Assembly: GCF_017726655.1 (NCBI RefSeq)
Contig: NZ_CP072308.1
Span: 1,612,001 to 1,676,000 of the forward strand
Source: Agrobacterium tumefaciens
Lineage (GTDB): Bacteria > Pseudomonadota > Alphaproteobacteria > Rhizobiales > Rhizobiaceae
Reading direction: 5' to 3'
Length of the DNA stretch: 64,000 nt
Below are positions 16,871 to 25,046 of the stretch, piece by piece (positions within the stretch are counted from its first letter, which is position 1; every line of letters begins with the position of its first letter). The translations under genes were made by a program, and so were the position numbers. The notes beneath the pieces are model-generated. The model saw only the letters and a program-made list of their open reading frames with translations. It was not told the origin of the DNA and made no database searches.

Positions 16871-17104
16871 ATGGCGTCCGGAACAATTATCAAGTGGTTC
16901 AATGACCGTGGCTTTGGCTTCATTCAGGAAGACGGAGATCGCGGCAACGCAGGCGAATTCGTACACATCACCAGCATGCCAGACCATGAGGCACCACGTA
17001 TCGGACAGCGCTTCGACTACGACCGCGTGACCGGCATGGATGGCCGCACCAAAGCGGTGAACGTCCGCGACGTCACGACTTGGGGCGAGGCAGCGTACCT
17101 TTAG
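16871..17104 (+). CDS. Cold-shock-domain protein
   Basis: This 77-residue protein has the OB-fold cold-shock motifs: GTIIKWFNDRGFGFIQ (RNP1, GFGFI) and EFVHITSM (RNP2-like). TAGGAGGACC lies upstream of the ATG. Such proteins bind single-stranded RNA or DNA. Its place between the capsid and HNH genes is unusual for a phage late operon and points to a role in RNA handling or host takeover. That function is inference. Confidence 0.75.
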   Translation: MASGTIIKWFNDRGFGFIQEDGDRGNAGEFVHITSMPDHEAPRIGQRFDYDRVTGMDGRTKAVNVRDVTTWGEAAYL

Positions 17105-17428
17105 ATGGCAGGTATGTGGCGCAGTAAGAACCGCGCGCAGAGCGCGGCGTGGCAACACCTCTACAAGCGAAAGCGCTGGATCGACCTCAGAGAACGACAG
17201 CTGATGCAAGAACCCTTGTGCCGCTTCTGCCTCGCAACCGAAGAGGTGACTGCCGCCGAGGTCGTCGACCACATCAAAGAACATAAGGGCGATGAGGCGT
17301 TATTCTTCGACCCCGACAATCTTCAAAGCCTCTGCCGACATCATCATGATAGCGCAAAGCAGGCGATGGAGCGCGGCCGCAAGGTTTTTGCCTGCGGTGT
17401 TGACGGATACCCTGTCGAGCTAGGCTAG
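17105..17428 (+). CDS. HNH endonuclease
   Basis: This 107-residue HNH nuclease has zinc ligands in LCRFC and CRHHHD, with the catalytic core VVDHIKEHKGDE and FDPDNLQSLC. The start follows directly on the cold-shock gene (TAGATG). In HK97-like phages a small HNH protein usually sits beside the cos site and works with terminase in packaging. Here no terminase follows, so its partner is missing or supplied in trans. Confidence 0.85.
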   Translation: MAGMWRSKNRAQSAAWQHLYKRKRWIDLRERQLMQEPLCRFCLATEEVTAAEVVDHIKEHKGDEALFFDPDNLQSLCRHHHDSAKQAMERGRKVFACGVDGYPVELG

Positions 17429-17648
17429 GGGGTAGATTCGAAGTGACCGTTCGTTCAGTCACGGAGCGGCGCGGGAATGCACTTTTAGTGCAAACACAGT
17501 TTTTTGCCTCACGCGTGCGCAAACGCGCGCGCGAGAAATCATTACGTTTTTTCGCCTGATACGGGGCCTGCCGAAACTCTGGAAGTCGCCTTTTTCAGGG
17601 ACCGGCCGGGGTCATTCGCGTGCATTTTTCCAATTGAAAATATGACCC
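17429..17648. other. Non-coding stretch after the HNH gene, possible cos-like site
   Basis: The stretch contains a small stem TGCAC/GTGCA (17478-17492) followed by a T6 run, an alternating CG-rich segment near 17511-17533, and a GC-rich patch at about 17600-17620 before an A+T-rich one. The position downstream of HNH is where HK97-type phages carry cos and the small terminase gene. No small terminase frame was found. The cos idea rests on position only. Confidence 0.3.
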
Positions 17649-17786
17649 CTAGTTTTCGCTTGGGCTTTCCTCATCCTCATCAGGGACCGTTTCGAGGTCT
17701 TTGCAAAGTGCCCTAGCCTGTTCTGCCAACGCAGCCAGCTGTGCAGTAATTTCTGCCAGCGGCAGGCCATCAACCCGTTCTTCCAT
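17649..17786 (-). CDS. Antisense 45-residue acidic protein
   Basis: On the minus strand, an excellent AGGAGG lies 6 bp before ATG 17786. The product begins MEERVDGLPLAEITAQLAAL, continues as an amphipathic helix, and ends in an acidic tail (DEDEESPSEN). It is the only minus-strand gene within the capsid/tail module. No family was recognised. The strong ribosome binding site is the main evidence. Confidence 0.5.
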   Translation of the reverse strand: MEERVDGLPLAEITAQLAALAEQARALCKDLETVPDEDEESPSEN

Positions 17787-17852
17787 TGCATCCCTCCTGC
17801 ATTCGTCGCCGACGAACGCGGAGGAATGCGCAATTGTTCCAAGGAGAATTCC

Positions 17853-18221
17853 ATGACCACAGCACAGCCTTTTGCCATCGTCGAAGCAGATTTTGCCGAC
17901 GGCACGTACAAATTCGCACTCACCTGGGATTTGGCCAGTGAATGGGAAAAAACAACAGATCGATCGATGTATGCGACGCTGCTTCACGCCATCCGCACGG
18001 GCATCGTCAATCTCCATGACGCACGCGAAATTCTGCGCCTCGGCCTGATCGGCGGCGGCATGACACCTACAGACGCGCTGCGCTTGGTTCGTACCTACGT
18101 CGAGAATCGACCCGCGGCTGAGAACTTTCCTTTGGTGGTTCGGGTGATGGATGCCGCATTCCATGGCAAGGGTGTGCCCGAAGCCGAAGACGAAGCCGAG
18201 CCTGCCGCAGCAAATGGTTAA
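17853..18221 (+). CDS. Phage tail assembly chaperone, GTA gp10-like
   Basis: This 122-residue protein matches by eye the GTA-gp10/TAC_11 pattern: FADGTYKFALTWDLASEWEK, then ILRLGLIGGGMTPTDALRLV, then YVENRPAAENFPLVVRVM. Proteins of this family assist tail tube polymerisation around the tape measure. ATG 17853 has AAGGAG upstream. The last 8 bp overlap the next gene. Confidence 0.78.
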   Translation: MTTAQPFAIVEADFADGTYKFALTWDLASEWEKTTDRSMYATLLHAIRTGIVNLHDAREILRLGLIGGGMTPTDALRLVRTYVENRPAAENFPLVVRVMDAAFHGKGVPEAEDEAEPAAANG

Positions 18222-18675
18222 GCGCACCATACAAGGCTGGGACCGCCTAAAGCGCCGTCTTGAGAAGATACCCAAGGCTGTGCGCGAGCAGACCCAGCCT
18301 GCAATCACTTCCGCCGCCCAGGATGTGGCCGCCGTTATGAAGGCGCTGGCACCAGTCGACGACGGCGATTTGAAGGACAGCATTGAGGTTACCCCCGGCG
18401 GACAGAAAACCCCACCACACAGTCAGCCAGGTCGCTCGACTGTTGTACCTGAAAACGCGGCGATGATCACGGCCGGTAACTCCAAGGTCCGTTATGCGCA
18501 CCTAGTGGAGTTTGGCACTCGCGCCCACATCAACGGTGGCCAGTTTGCCGGAACAAAAAACCCCGGCAGCAGGGCTCAGCCTTACTTCTTCTCGGGGTTC
18601 CGGCTGGCGCAGAAAAAAGCAGCAGCCAAAATCAAACGCGCGATGTCCAAAGCCGTTAGGAGCAAGAAAAAATGA
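18214..18675 (+). CDS. HK97 gp10-like tail/head-tail joining protein
   Basis: This 153-residue basic protein has the gp10-like signature VRYAHLVEFGTRAH and PYFFSGFRLAQKKAAAKI, preceded by an N-terminal helix (WDRLKRRLEKIPKAVREQ). Members join head and tail or act as minor tail proteins. The start is ATG 18214 within the end of the previous gene, and its stop overlaps the tape measure ATG. A longer in-frame start exists at 18151 but would lie deep inside the chaperone gene. Confidence 0.78.
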   Translation: MVKRTIQGWDRLKRRLEKIPKAVREQTQPAITSAAQDVAAVMKALAPVDDGDLKDSIEVTPGGQKTPPHSQPGRSTVVPENAAMITAGNSKVRYAHLVEFGTRAHINGGQFAGTKNPGSRAQPYFFSGFRLAQKKAAAKIKRAMSKAVRSKKK

Positions 18676-21026
18676 GCGTAGAATACGAACGGCTTGCCGT
18701 ATTGCTTGAGGCCCGCGTTAGCGACTTCGAGAAGAAAATTGCCAGCGCGACCCGCAATGCGGAGCGCAACTTTAAGCGCATTGAAACCACGTCCGCCAGA
18801 ATGCAGACTCGCCTGAACTCGACCTATTCAGGGATCGCTGCCAGTGCGGCGAAAGCCTTTGCTCTTATCGGTGGTGCCCAAGGCTTTCGCCAGCTATCGG
18901 ACAGTGGAACGCGCATCACCAACTCCCTGAAGGTAGCGGGCCTCGCCGGCGAAGAACTTGAAGGCGTGTATCAGAAGCTTTTCACGGCAGCCCAGAAAAA
19001 TGCCGCGCCGCTCGAAACGCTTGTGCAATTGTACGGCCGCGTATCACTGGTGCAAAAAGAGCTGGGCGTCTCGTCGGACGAGATTATCAGCCTGTCCAGC
19101 AACGTTGCCCTTGCGCTGCGCGCGTCTGGCCAGTCGAGTCAGGAAGCTTCCGGCGCGCTATTGCAGCTGTCGCAGGCTTTGGGCGCTGGCGTCGTGCGCG
19201 CTGAGGAATTCAATTCTATCCTCGAAGGCGCGCCGACTATCCTGCAGGCCGCTGCCGCTGGCATCAAGCAGGCCGAAGGATCGGTCGCGAAGCTGCGGGC
19301 GATCATGCTGGAAGGCAAGCTGTCCTCAAAGGCATTCTTCGACGGCATCAATGCTGGCGCACCGGTGCTTGAACAGAAAGTTGCAGGTGCGGTGCTGACG
19401 GTCGACCAGCGGCTCGAAAATCTCCGAACCGCCCTTACGAACGCCGTCCGCAAATTCAACGATTCCACGCAGGCTGCAAACACGTTCGGCGGCGCCATCG
19501 ACAACATGGCGAACTTCGTCAACAGCGTCGACATGGATGGTCTCGCGTCTGATATTCAGTACATTATCGAGAAGCTCAACGCTGGTGCGAAAGCAGCTCA
19601 AGACTTCGCCGAGTGGGTCGGAAAGGCAAGCGGCCTTCAGAACATTGGTCAAGGTGCTATAAGCGCCTTAGACAGCGACGGCGATGGCAAGCTATCTGCG
19701 CTGGGCGGCGCGCTGACGGTCAACTCAACCGTTAAAGCCAGCGACAAGCTCGTCGACAACACCCAGAAGCGGCTGGATCTCGAAAAGCAGATTGCCGAGA
19801 TCAAGGCTAATCCGGCGAACGTCCTCGGTCAGGCTGAAATCAGGGTGCTCGAAGGGCAGATCAAGGCCCTACAAGAAGCGCAGACCAGAACCGCGTCGAA
19901 CATCATCCAGGACGTGCTGAACGATAAGCCGCTGAAGTATCCCACCAGTGCGCCCTCTATTGTGGGAGGCACCGGTGAAACGAAAACCGCCAATGGCAAG
20001 AAATTCACGCCCGTCGACATCACCGACAAGAAATACCAGGTCACAGCCGACAAAGACGGCAAATCCAGCAGGAAGCGCGCTGACGAGTACGCTCGCGAGG
20101 TCGAGCAGATCACGAAGCGCACCGCGGCTCTGAACGCTGAGACGGCAGCGCAGGCTGGTCTTAATCCGCTATTGAACGACTACGGGCACTCCATCGAGTT
20201 TGCCCGCGCCAAACAGGAACTCCTGACCGCGGCACAAGAGGCTGGCGTTAAAATCACGCCTGAACTGACGGCCAGCATCGAGGATCTAGCAGCAGGCTAC
20301 GCGAACGCTGTCGTCGAGTCCGAGCGGCTTTCCGAAAAGCAGGATGAGATCCGCCAGCGCGCTGAAGAGGCGATGGAAACCGCCAAGGATGTTACGCGAG
20401 GCATGATTGACGGCTTCATCGAGGGCGCCAGTGCGGCAGACATTTTGGCCGACAGCCTGAAGAAGATTGGCAACGCCCTTATCAACGACGTCTTGAACAA
20501 CATCTTCAAGATCAACAACGCCGGCGGCGGTGGAGGCGGCCTGTTCAGTCTGTTCAGCGGCCTGTTTGGTGGTGGCTCCCAGTGGTCAGGCATTCAATCC
20601 GGAGCGATCACTGGCGGCCTGTATTCAGACGGCGGCTACACCGGCGACGGTGGGAAGTACCAGCCTGCTGGCGTCGTGCACAAAGGCGAATACGTTTTCG
20701 ACCAAGCGGCCGTCAAAGCTGCCGGCGGTCCTGCGGCTATGGAGGCCATGCGGCGCAATCTCAAAGGCTACGCTGATGGCGGGTATGTCGGCGCGATGCC
20801 GTCCATGCCCAAGCTGAGCACGCCGTCCCTTCCCGACATGAAATCCATCATGGGTGGCGGCACTTCGGTCAAACTAGCTCCGGTCTACAACATTGATGCG
20901 CGCGGGGCGGACGCTGCCGCTGTGGCCCGCCTTGAGCGCGGCCTAGCCAAAACAAACGCAGAACTGCAAAGCCGCATTGAGGCCGGCGTCAGGTCCGCGC
21001 AGAAGCGAAACGTGAAATTCAACTAA
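18672..21026 (+). CDS. Tail tape measure protein
   Basis: This 784-residue protein has the N-terminal tape-measure domain (residues about 60-260, including GVVRAEEFNSILEGAPTILQ and FDGINAGAPVLEQKVAGAV). A long helical middle and a glycine-rich region near 615-640 (NAGGGGGGLFSLFSGLFGG) follow. The C-terminus contains a VVHKGEYVFDQAAVKAAGG motif typical of tape measures. At roughly 1.5 angstrom per residue the family rule would give a tail of about 120 nm, that is, a siphophage-type tail. This is long for such a reduced element. Confidence 0.85.
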   Translation: MSVEYERLAVLLEARVSDFEKKIASATRNAERNFKRIETTSARMQTRLNSTYSGIAASAAKAFALIGGAQGFRQLSDSGTRITNSLKVAGLAGEELEGVYQKLFTAAQKNAAPLETLVQLYGRVSLVQKELGVSSDEIISLSSNVALALRASGQSSQEASGALLQLSQALGAGVVRAEEFNSILEGAPTILQAAAAGIKQAEGSVAKLRAIMLEGKLSSKAFFDGINAGAPVLEQKVAGAVLTVDQRLENLRTALTNAVRKFNDSTQAANTFGGAIDNMANFVNSVDMDGLASDIQYIIEKLNAGAKAAQDFAEWVGKASGLQNIGQGAISALDSDGDGKLSALGGALTVNSTVKASDKLVDNTQKRLDLEKQIAEIKANPANVLGQAEIRVLEGQIKALQEAQTRTASNIIQDVLNDKPLKYPTSAPSIVGGTGETKTANGKKFTPVDITDKKYQVTADKDGKSSRKRADEYAREVEQITKRTAALNAETAAQAGLNPLLNDYGHSIEFARAKQELLTAAQEAGVKITPELTASIEDLAAGYANAVVESERLSEKQDEIRQRAEEAMETAKDVTRGMIDGFIEGASAADILADSLKKIGNALINDVLNNIFKINNAGGGGGGLFSLFSGLFGGGSQWSGIQSGAITGGLYSDGGYTGDGGKYQPAGVVHKGEYVFDQAAVKAAGGPAAMEAMRRNLKGYADGGYVGAMPSMPKLSTPSLPDMKSIMGGGTSVKLAPVYNIDARGADAAAVARLERGLAKTNAELQSRIEAGVRSAQKRNVKFN

Positions 21027-21035
21027 GGAACAACT

Positions 21036-22679
21036 ATGGCTAACACCACATGGTATGGCGACGGCACGGCAACCGTCGCAGTTGGCTCTCGCACGGTAAC
21101 CGGCACTGATACAGGCTGGCTGACGGAAGTTTCTGGCCTTACCCCCATCAAAGTCGGCGATGAGTTCGGTATCCACGTCGGCCGCCCGATTGTGATCGAA
21201 AAGATCATCAGCAACACGGAACTGCTGCTTGCCGACGATTGGCCCGGTCCTGCCCAGACAGATGCGCCTTATAAGATTCGGCTCACCCCTCCGTCAGTTT
21301 TCATTTTGCCGGCGATGCGGACCCTCTTGTCTTCATTGTCGAATGGCAACCTTGAAAGCCTGTCGGAAATCTCTGTCGGCACTGACGATATCCCGATTGG
21401 TATCGGGCCAGGTGTGTTCAGTACGATCAACAAGGCGGCTCTTGTTCAAGGTGTCGAATACAACGCGTTTGTTGCCAATCTTGCTGGTCGGGCGGCTTAC
21501 AATGGCGCTGCTGCTGGATTCGCGGTCCTCGTAATTGATATTGGCGACGGTCGCTCTGCGATCTATTTCAAGAACTCGGCGACGTCGGGTGATTGGAGTG
21601 CCCCGTCCTATGTAACTGGTCCTGTCGGTCCCGCTGGCGTCAATCAGCGAGGAAACTACAGCGCAGGCACTGCCTACGCGATCCGCGATATTGTCCAGTA
21701 CGGCGGGTCGACGTGGATCGCCAAGGTTGCGACCACAGGCAATGCGCCTCCCACGCTCCCGACGACCGAGAACACGCAGTGGCTCTTGTTCGCTCGTTCC
21801 GGCACGGCTGGCGTGGTGGATCGTGGCGCCTACAGTAGTGCGACGGCCTACGCCGCGAACGATATCGTTCTGAACAATGGCTCGACGTGGATCGCTCTCC
21901 AGCCGACGACGGGCAACGCGCCTCCCGTTTTGCCGACCGAGAGTAATGCCTACTGGCGGCTGTTGGCTCGCAAGGGGACGGATGGCACCGGAACGGGGGA
22001 TGTCGTTGGGCCTGCTGGTGGCGTTGCTGATGGCGACATATCAGCGTTCGATGGAGCGACCGGCAAACTTATCAAGTTGGCAGAAATTCCAACATCTACA
22101 ATGCTCGGAAGAGCGACCGCTGGAACGGGGAAGATCGAACGCCTAACGCCCGCGCAGGCGCGCCAGGTGCTGGGTGGCTGGGAGTTCATCGGTTCATTTG
22201 CGCTTGCGGGGTTGACGCAGATCGATGTCACCGGCCTTGGCGCTTACAGAAGTCTAAGGATTTCAGGCTCATGCGTTATGCCAGACGACACCGGTTATTT
22301 TATCAGATTTTCGTCAGATAACGGCACTACCTTTGGCGCTGATGCTGACGAGTTTCGATACACGATTACTGATGCGTCAACATCGAGTACGTCAGATACG
22401 CTCACTGATGGAACACTTGCTGGACTGCCATTCTTGGCGCACTCAGGAAACACAGCCTGGCCGGCAGTGGGCGTACTGAATATATGCCACTTCAACATTG
22501 CACGAAATTCCGCGGCGATAGGGCAAGCAAGAGAAGAATCGTCTGCGGTCGGAAGAAGAATAAGAATTCCCGGCGCTGTTCACAAAAGGGCTGTTGCCAT
22601 GAACGCGATTCGATTGTTGAGCCGCTCGGGCTCAGCAACGCAATTCGGTTTCCTTGATTTGGAGGGACTTAGATCGTGA
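21036..22679 (+). CDS. Tail fibre / receptor-binding protein with duplicated modules
   Basis: This 547-residue protein starts at ATG 21036 with AAGGA upstream. It has an N-terminal beta-rich anchor (residues 1-90), a GPVGPAG collagen-like spot near 193, and two similar modules of about 50 residues that look like chitin/carbohydrate-binding (CBM5/12-type) units: NYSAGTAYAIRDIVQYGGST and AYSSATAYAANDIVLNNGST, each followed by WIA and TGNAPP. A head-like C-terminal domain (residues about 380-547) probably binds the receptor. No distal tail or baseplate gene separates it from the tape measure, which is unusual. Confidence 0.75.
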   Translation: MANTTWYGDGTATVAVGSRTVTGTDTGWLTEVSGLTPIKVGDEFGIHVGRPIVIEKIISNTELLLADDWPGPAQTDAPYKIRLTPPSVFILPAMRTLLSSLSNGNLESLSEISVGTDDIPIGIGPGVFSTINKAALVQGVEYNAFVANLAGRAAYNGAAAGFAVLVIDIGDGRSAIYFKNSATSGDWSAPSYVTGPVGPAGVNQRGNYSAGTAYAIRDIVQYGGSTWIAKVATTGNAPPTLPTTENTQWLLFARSGTAGVVDRGAYSSATAYAANDIVLNNGSTWIALQPTTGNAPPVLPTESNAYWRLLARKGTDGTGTGDVVGPAGGVADGDISAFDGATGKLIKLAEIPTSTMLGRATAGTGKIERLTPAQARQVLGGWEFIGSFALAGLTQIDVTGLGAYRSLRISGSCVMPDDTGYFIRFSSDNGTTFGADADEFRYTITDASTSSTSDTLTDGTLAGLPFLAHSGNTAWPAVGVLNICHFNIARNSAAIGQAREESSAVGRRIRIPGAVHKRAVAMNAIRLLSRSGSATQFGFLDLEGLRS

Positions 22680-23047
22680 AGACGTTTATTTTTGACGCCG
22701 AAACGGGTGAGAAAACAGAGCGCGATATGACCCCTGAGGAAATCGCAGAACTCGACGCGATTTCAGACCCAGAGCCCACTATCACCGACTACGAAAACGC
22801 CATCCAGAACCTTGTCGATAGCACCGCGCGGGAAAAGCAGTTTCGCGACGGCGTGACTTTGGCATCATACACGGCGTCAACAAAACCGAAATGGGCGGCA
22901 GAAGCGCAGGCCTTCGTCGCGTGGCGCGATAATGTCTGGTTCTACGCTTACGGCGAATTGGCCAAGGTGCAGGCTGGGCAACGCCAGCAGCCGACTGTTG
23001 AGGAGTTCCTTGCTGAGATCGCGCCTATTGCTTGGCCGGTAGTTTAG
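22676..23047 (+). CDS. Tail fibre assembly-like protein
   Basis: This 123-residue protein starts at GTG 22676, overlapping the fibre stop (GTGA). The C-terminal half (ENAIQNLVDSTAREKQFRDG, WRDNVWFYAYGELAKVQAGQ, QPTVEEFLAEIAPIAWP) resembles the fibre-assembly or fibre-associated proteins that follow fibre genes in many phages. The N-terminus (MKTFIFDAETGEKTERDMTP) fits such small accessory proteins. Confidence 0.65.
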   Translation: MKTFIFDAETGEKTERDMTPEEIAELDAISDPEPTITDYENAIQNLVDSTAREKQFRDGVTLASYTASTKPKWAAEAQAFVAWRDNVWFYAYGELAKVQAGQRQQPTVEEFLAEIAPIAWPVV

Positions 23048-23056
23048 GAGAAGACC

Positions 23057-23254
23057 ATGCGTGATGATCAAACATTCCAACTGGAATACATCAAGTCGCT
23101 GGCAGAGAACCTTAAGTTTTGCCTAGATGAGGCTGGCCGCATCAACCGCACCATCTTGCGAAACGGGCTAGATGGCATCATTGAGGCTGTTGAGCGGTTG
23201 GAGAGCGCCGACCCTAAAGCCTCGCCCCACTCCACCGGTAAAGCGTTTCGCTGA
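23057..23254 (+). CDS. Small helical protein after the tail genes
   Basis: This 65-residue protein starts at ATG 23057 with AGGAG 7-8 bp upstream. It is mostly helical (FQLEYIKSLAENLKFCLDEA, then GLDGIIEAVERLESADP). There is no transmembrane segment and no recognised family. Its position as last gene of the tail operon would suit a lysis or accessory gene, but nothing in the sequence says so. Confidence 0.5.
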   Translation: MRDDQTFQLEYIKSLAENLKFCLDEAGRINRTILRNGLDGIIEAVERLESADPKASPHSTGKAFR

Positions 23255-23265
23255 AAGGAAGGCGT

Positions 23266-23289
23266 GGATGCCGACGGGTGTCGGCATCC
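23266..23289 (+). terminator. Perfect hairpin ending the tail operon
   Basis: GGATGCCGAC (23266-23275) pairs perfectly with GTCGGCATCC (23280-23289) around GGGT. It lies 11 bp after the last tail-side gene. No T-run follows, so it is terminator-like in place but not classical. The 200 bp beyond it hold no supported gene. Confidence 0.5.
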
Positions 23290-23493
23290 TACTGGTCCCG
23301 GTTCAAGAAACCCTGCTCAGCATTTAGGTGCGCCAACGAGATAGACGCATGGGCACGCTCACCATTTCGTAAATTTAAGAATGGGCCGTTTGCAGGCAAT
23401 CCACACGCTGTGGTTAGTTGTGGCAGACGTTTGATTTTGACCGAGAAATGTAAGATATACCGATGAGCGAATACTATTAGCGATTGTGTCTCG

Positions 23494-24261
23494 ATGCGCG
23501 TTCCTTGGGGATTGGATTTTCCTTCTGTAATAGTGAATTGTAAGTGGGCCTCGAACACGAAGGGAGAGGCATGCCTGAAGAACCACGCCCTTTACTCAGC
23601 AGCAAAGGGCGCGAGAGACATGCAGGCCGCGTTGGAGCTGTTAGACGAGCTTGTCGTGAAAGACACGATCGAGAAGTTGCAGTCGATACAGCAGAGCTTA
23701 GGGCGAGCCCCATACTTGATCGCGCCAGCGGCTCAACTCGGGGACTCGAACAATGCTCTCGCGATCGGTTATGCGAACTGGCTGTCCCACGAACTCGAAT
23801 GGCCTGTGGAAGAAAGAGTTTTCCAGATGAAGGAATTCTCCAAAGACAAAAGCAATGGGTGGGTCAGAATTGCCCATAGATCTCAATTTTATGGAGAAAT
23901 TGACAAGGGTGCGCCATATGTCATAGTAGATGACGTGATGACCCTAGGTGGAACCTTAGCGGACTTGCGCTCGTTCATCTTGAGTAAAGGTGGCGATGTT
24001 ATAGGTATGAGTACCATCGCGTCAAAGGACGGCATCGATACCCCTATCCACCTAGGTGCGGAGATGCAGGAAAAGTTGGAGAAATGCTATGGGAAAGATT
24101 TTGCAGAGTTTTGCGACGACCTTCTCGGCCATGATCACACCTGCCTCACGCGACCCGAAGCCAGTCGGATACTCGATTGTGCGAGTCATGTCGTCCTCCG
24201 AAAGAAGGTCGTGCGAGGGCGTGACGAGGGGAATGCATCGCGAAGCAAGAGGGTTGCTTAA
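23494..24261 (+). CDS. Stand-alone phosphoribosyltransferase-like protein
   Basis: This protein has up to 255 residues and a type I phosphoribosyltransferase fold: the PRPP-binding motif YVIVDDVMTLGGTLADLRSF near residues 140-160, preceded by LGDSNNALAIGYANWLSHEL. It resembles a PRTase-like domain found attached to large N6-DNA-methylase proteins of integrative elements, including the tail pattern GKDFAEFCDDLLGHDHTCLT then RPEASRIL. Here it is encoded alone. The reaction is unknown. The start is unsure: ATG 23494 has no good ribosome binding site, and a later ATG at 23620 would keep the core. DNA upstream is more A+T-rich, suggesting a separately acquired cargo gene. Confidence 0.7.
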   Translation: MRVPWGLDFPSVIVNCKWASNTKGEACLKNHALYSAAKGARDMQAALELLDELVVKDTIEKLQSIQQSLGRAPYLIAPAAQLGDSNNALAIGYANWLSHELEWPVEERVFQMKEFSKDKSNGWVRIAHRSQFYGEIDKGAPYVIVDDVMTLGGTLADLRSFILSKGGDVIGMSTIASKDGIDTPIHLGAEMQEKLEKCYGKDFAEFCDDLLGHDHTCLTRPEASRILDCASHVVLRKKVVRGRDEGNASRSKRVA

Positions 24262-24332
24262 GGGCAAGCCCAAGAAGTTCGGTTGATAATCACTAAAGTC
24301 TGCTTAGATAGAGTTGGATCGTCGGGGGTTGC

Positions 24333-24644
24333 CTAGCCGTCACGAAACGGGCCGCCGGTGAACCGAAACAATGTTTCGCTGTAAGGTAGGCGCAGCAAGA
24401 TTTTACCATTCTCAGCTATCGCGCCGAGCGCCGCAGCCCGACAGAGAAGACTTACTCCGCCTTGCTGCCTATTGCACATGGCATCTGGGCTATCAATCAA
24501 TCGAACGTTGCCCACGCCGGCAACAACGATTGTTGCGCCGTCAGGAAGCGCGCCTATTGGCTGAACAACGATGATCCTGACCCCGCCCAGCCATATTCCT
24601 ATAGATGCGATAATAATCGCCGCGACCGCCAACAGCAATTTCAT
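24333..24644 (-). CDS. Small membrane-anchored hypothetical protein
   Basis: This 103-residue minus-strand protein starts at ATG 24644 with GGAGG 8 bp upstream. An N-terminal hydrophobic segment (MKLLLAVAAIIIASIGIWLG) anchors or exports it. The rest, with VQPIGALPDGATIVVAGVGN, RLIDSPDAMC and LLRLPYSETLFRF, is compact and has two Cys, probably periplasmic. The pattern resembles short hypothetical proteins of rhizobial prophages. Expression from the lysogen is plausible because it shares the strand of the XRE regulator. Confidence 0.7.
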   Translation of the reverse strand: MKLLLAVAAIIIASIGIWLGGVRIIVVQPIGALPDGATIVVAGVGNVRLIDSPDAMCNRQQGGVSLLCRAAALGAIAENGKILLRLPYSETLFRFTGGPFRDG

Positions 24645-24694
24645 TCTTGTCCTCCAGACCTCGGGGAGCAAGATGGTTTAGCGTGGCGCGCTGG

Positions 24695-24940
24695 TCAAGT
24701 TTTTATGGTGACGCCGTGGCCTTGAGCGGTCTCCCCAGTTTCAATGAATATCACACCACCGGCTTCGAACGCCCCACGAATCGACGCGAGGTTGTTAGCA
24801 ATAGGCGTCCTTTTTCCCGATTCGAAATCGCGGATTGTGGATGGTGAAACGCCCGCAGCAACGGCCAAGGTCGGTTGATTCCATTCTAGCAGTGCCCTGG
24901 CTGCGCGGCATTGTGCGGGTGTGATCACGTCGAACCTCAT
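24695..24940 (-). CDS. XRE-family regulator, candidate prophage repressor
   Basis: This 81-residue protein is a single helix-turn-helix domain (RALLEWNQPTLAVAAGVSPS, then TIRDFESGKRTP), followed by FEAGGVIFIETGE, a compact form common in rhizobia. It has no cleavable C-terminal peptidase domain. It is divergent from 25047 with a perfect palindrome in the interval, the usual layout of a small phage or element repressor and its operator. Confidence 0.8.
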   Translation of the reverse strand: MRFDVITPAQCRAARALLEWNQPTLAVAAGVSPSTIRDFESGKRTPIANNLASIRGAFEAGGVIFIETGETAQGHGVTIKT

Positions 24941-24968
24941 AAAAAAACAACAAGGTCATCATTTTGTG

Positions 24969-25025
24969 TTGACATTGCCGCGATGTTGGTGTTTTTTACT
25001 GACATACACAGTTCACAGTGAACTG
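24969..25025 (+). promoter_or_regulatory. Promoter/operator region between the XRE gene and its divergent neighbour
   Basis: TTGACA at 24969-24974 is a good -35 box reading right, with a T-rich stretch at 24992-25000 in place of a clear -10. A perfect palindrome with 8 bp arms, CAGTTCACAGTGAACTG, lies at 25009-25025, about 20 bp before the GAGGAG of the next gene. It would suit binding of the XRE protein. Confidence 0.5.
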
Positions 25026-25046
25026 GCAACTGAGGAGCATACCGAA

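Noticed and set aside
17105..17428. IscB-like HNH nuclease with a guide RNA
   Set aside because: The protein is only 107 residues, lacks RuvC and bridge-helix regions, and matches small phage packaging HNH proteins.
24056..24286. Second small frame overlapping the end of the phosphoribosyltransferase gene
   Set aside because: No ribosome binding site and no recognisable composition; most likely a shadow frame.
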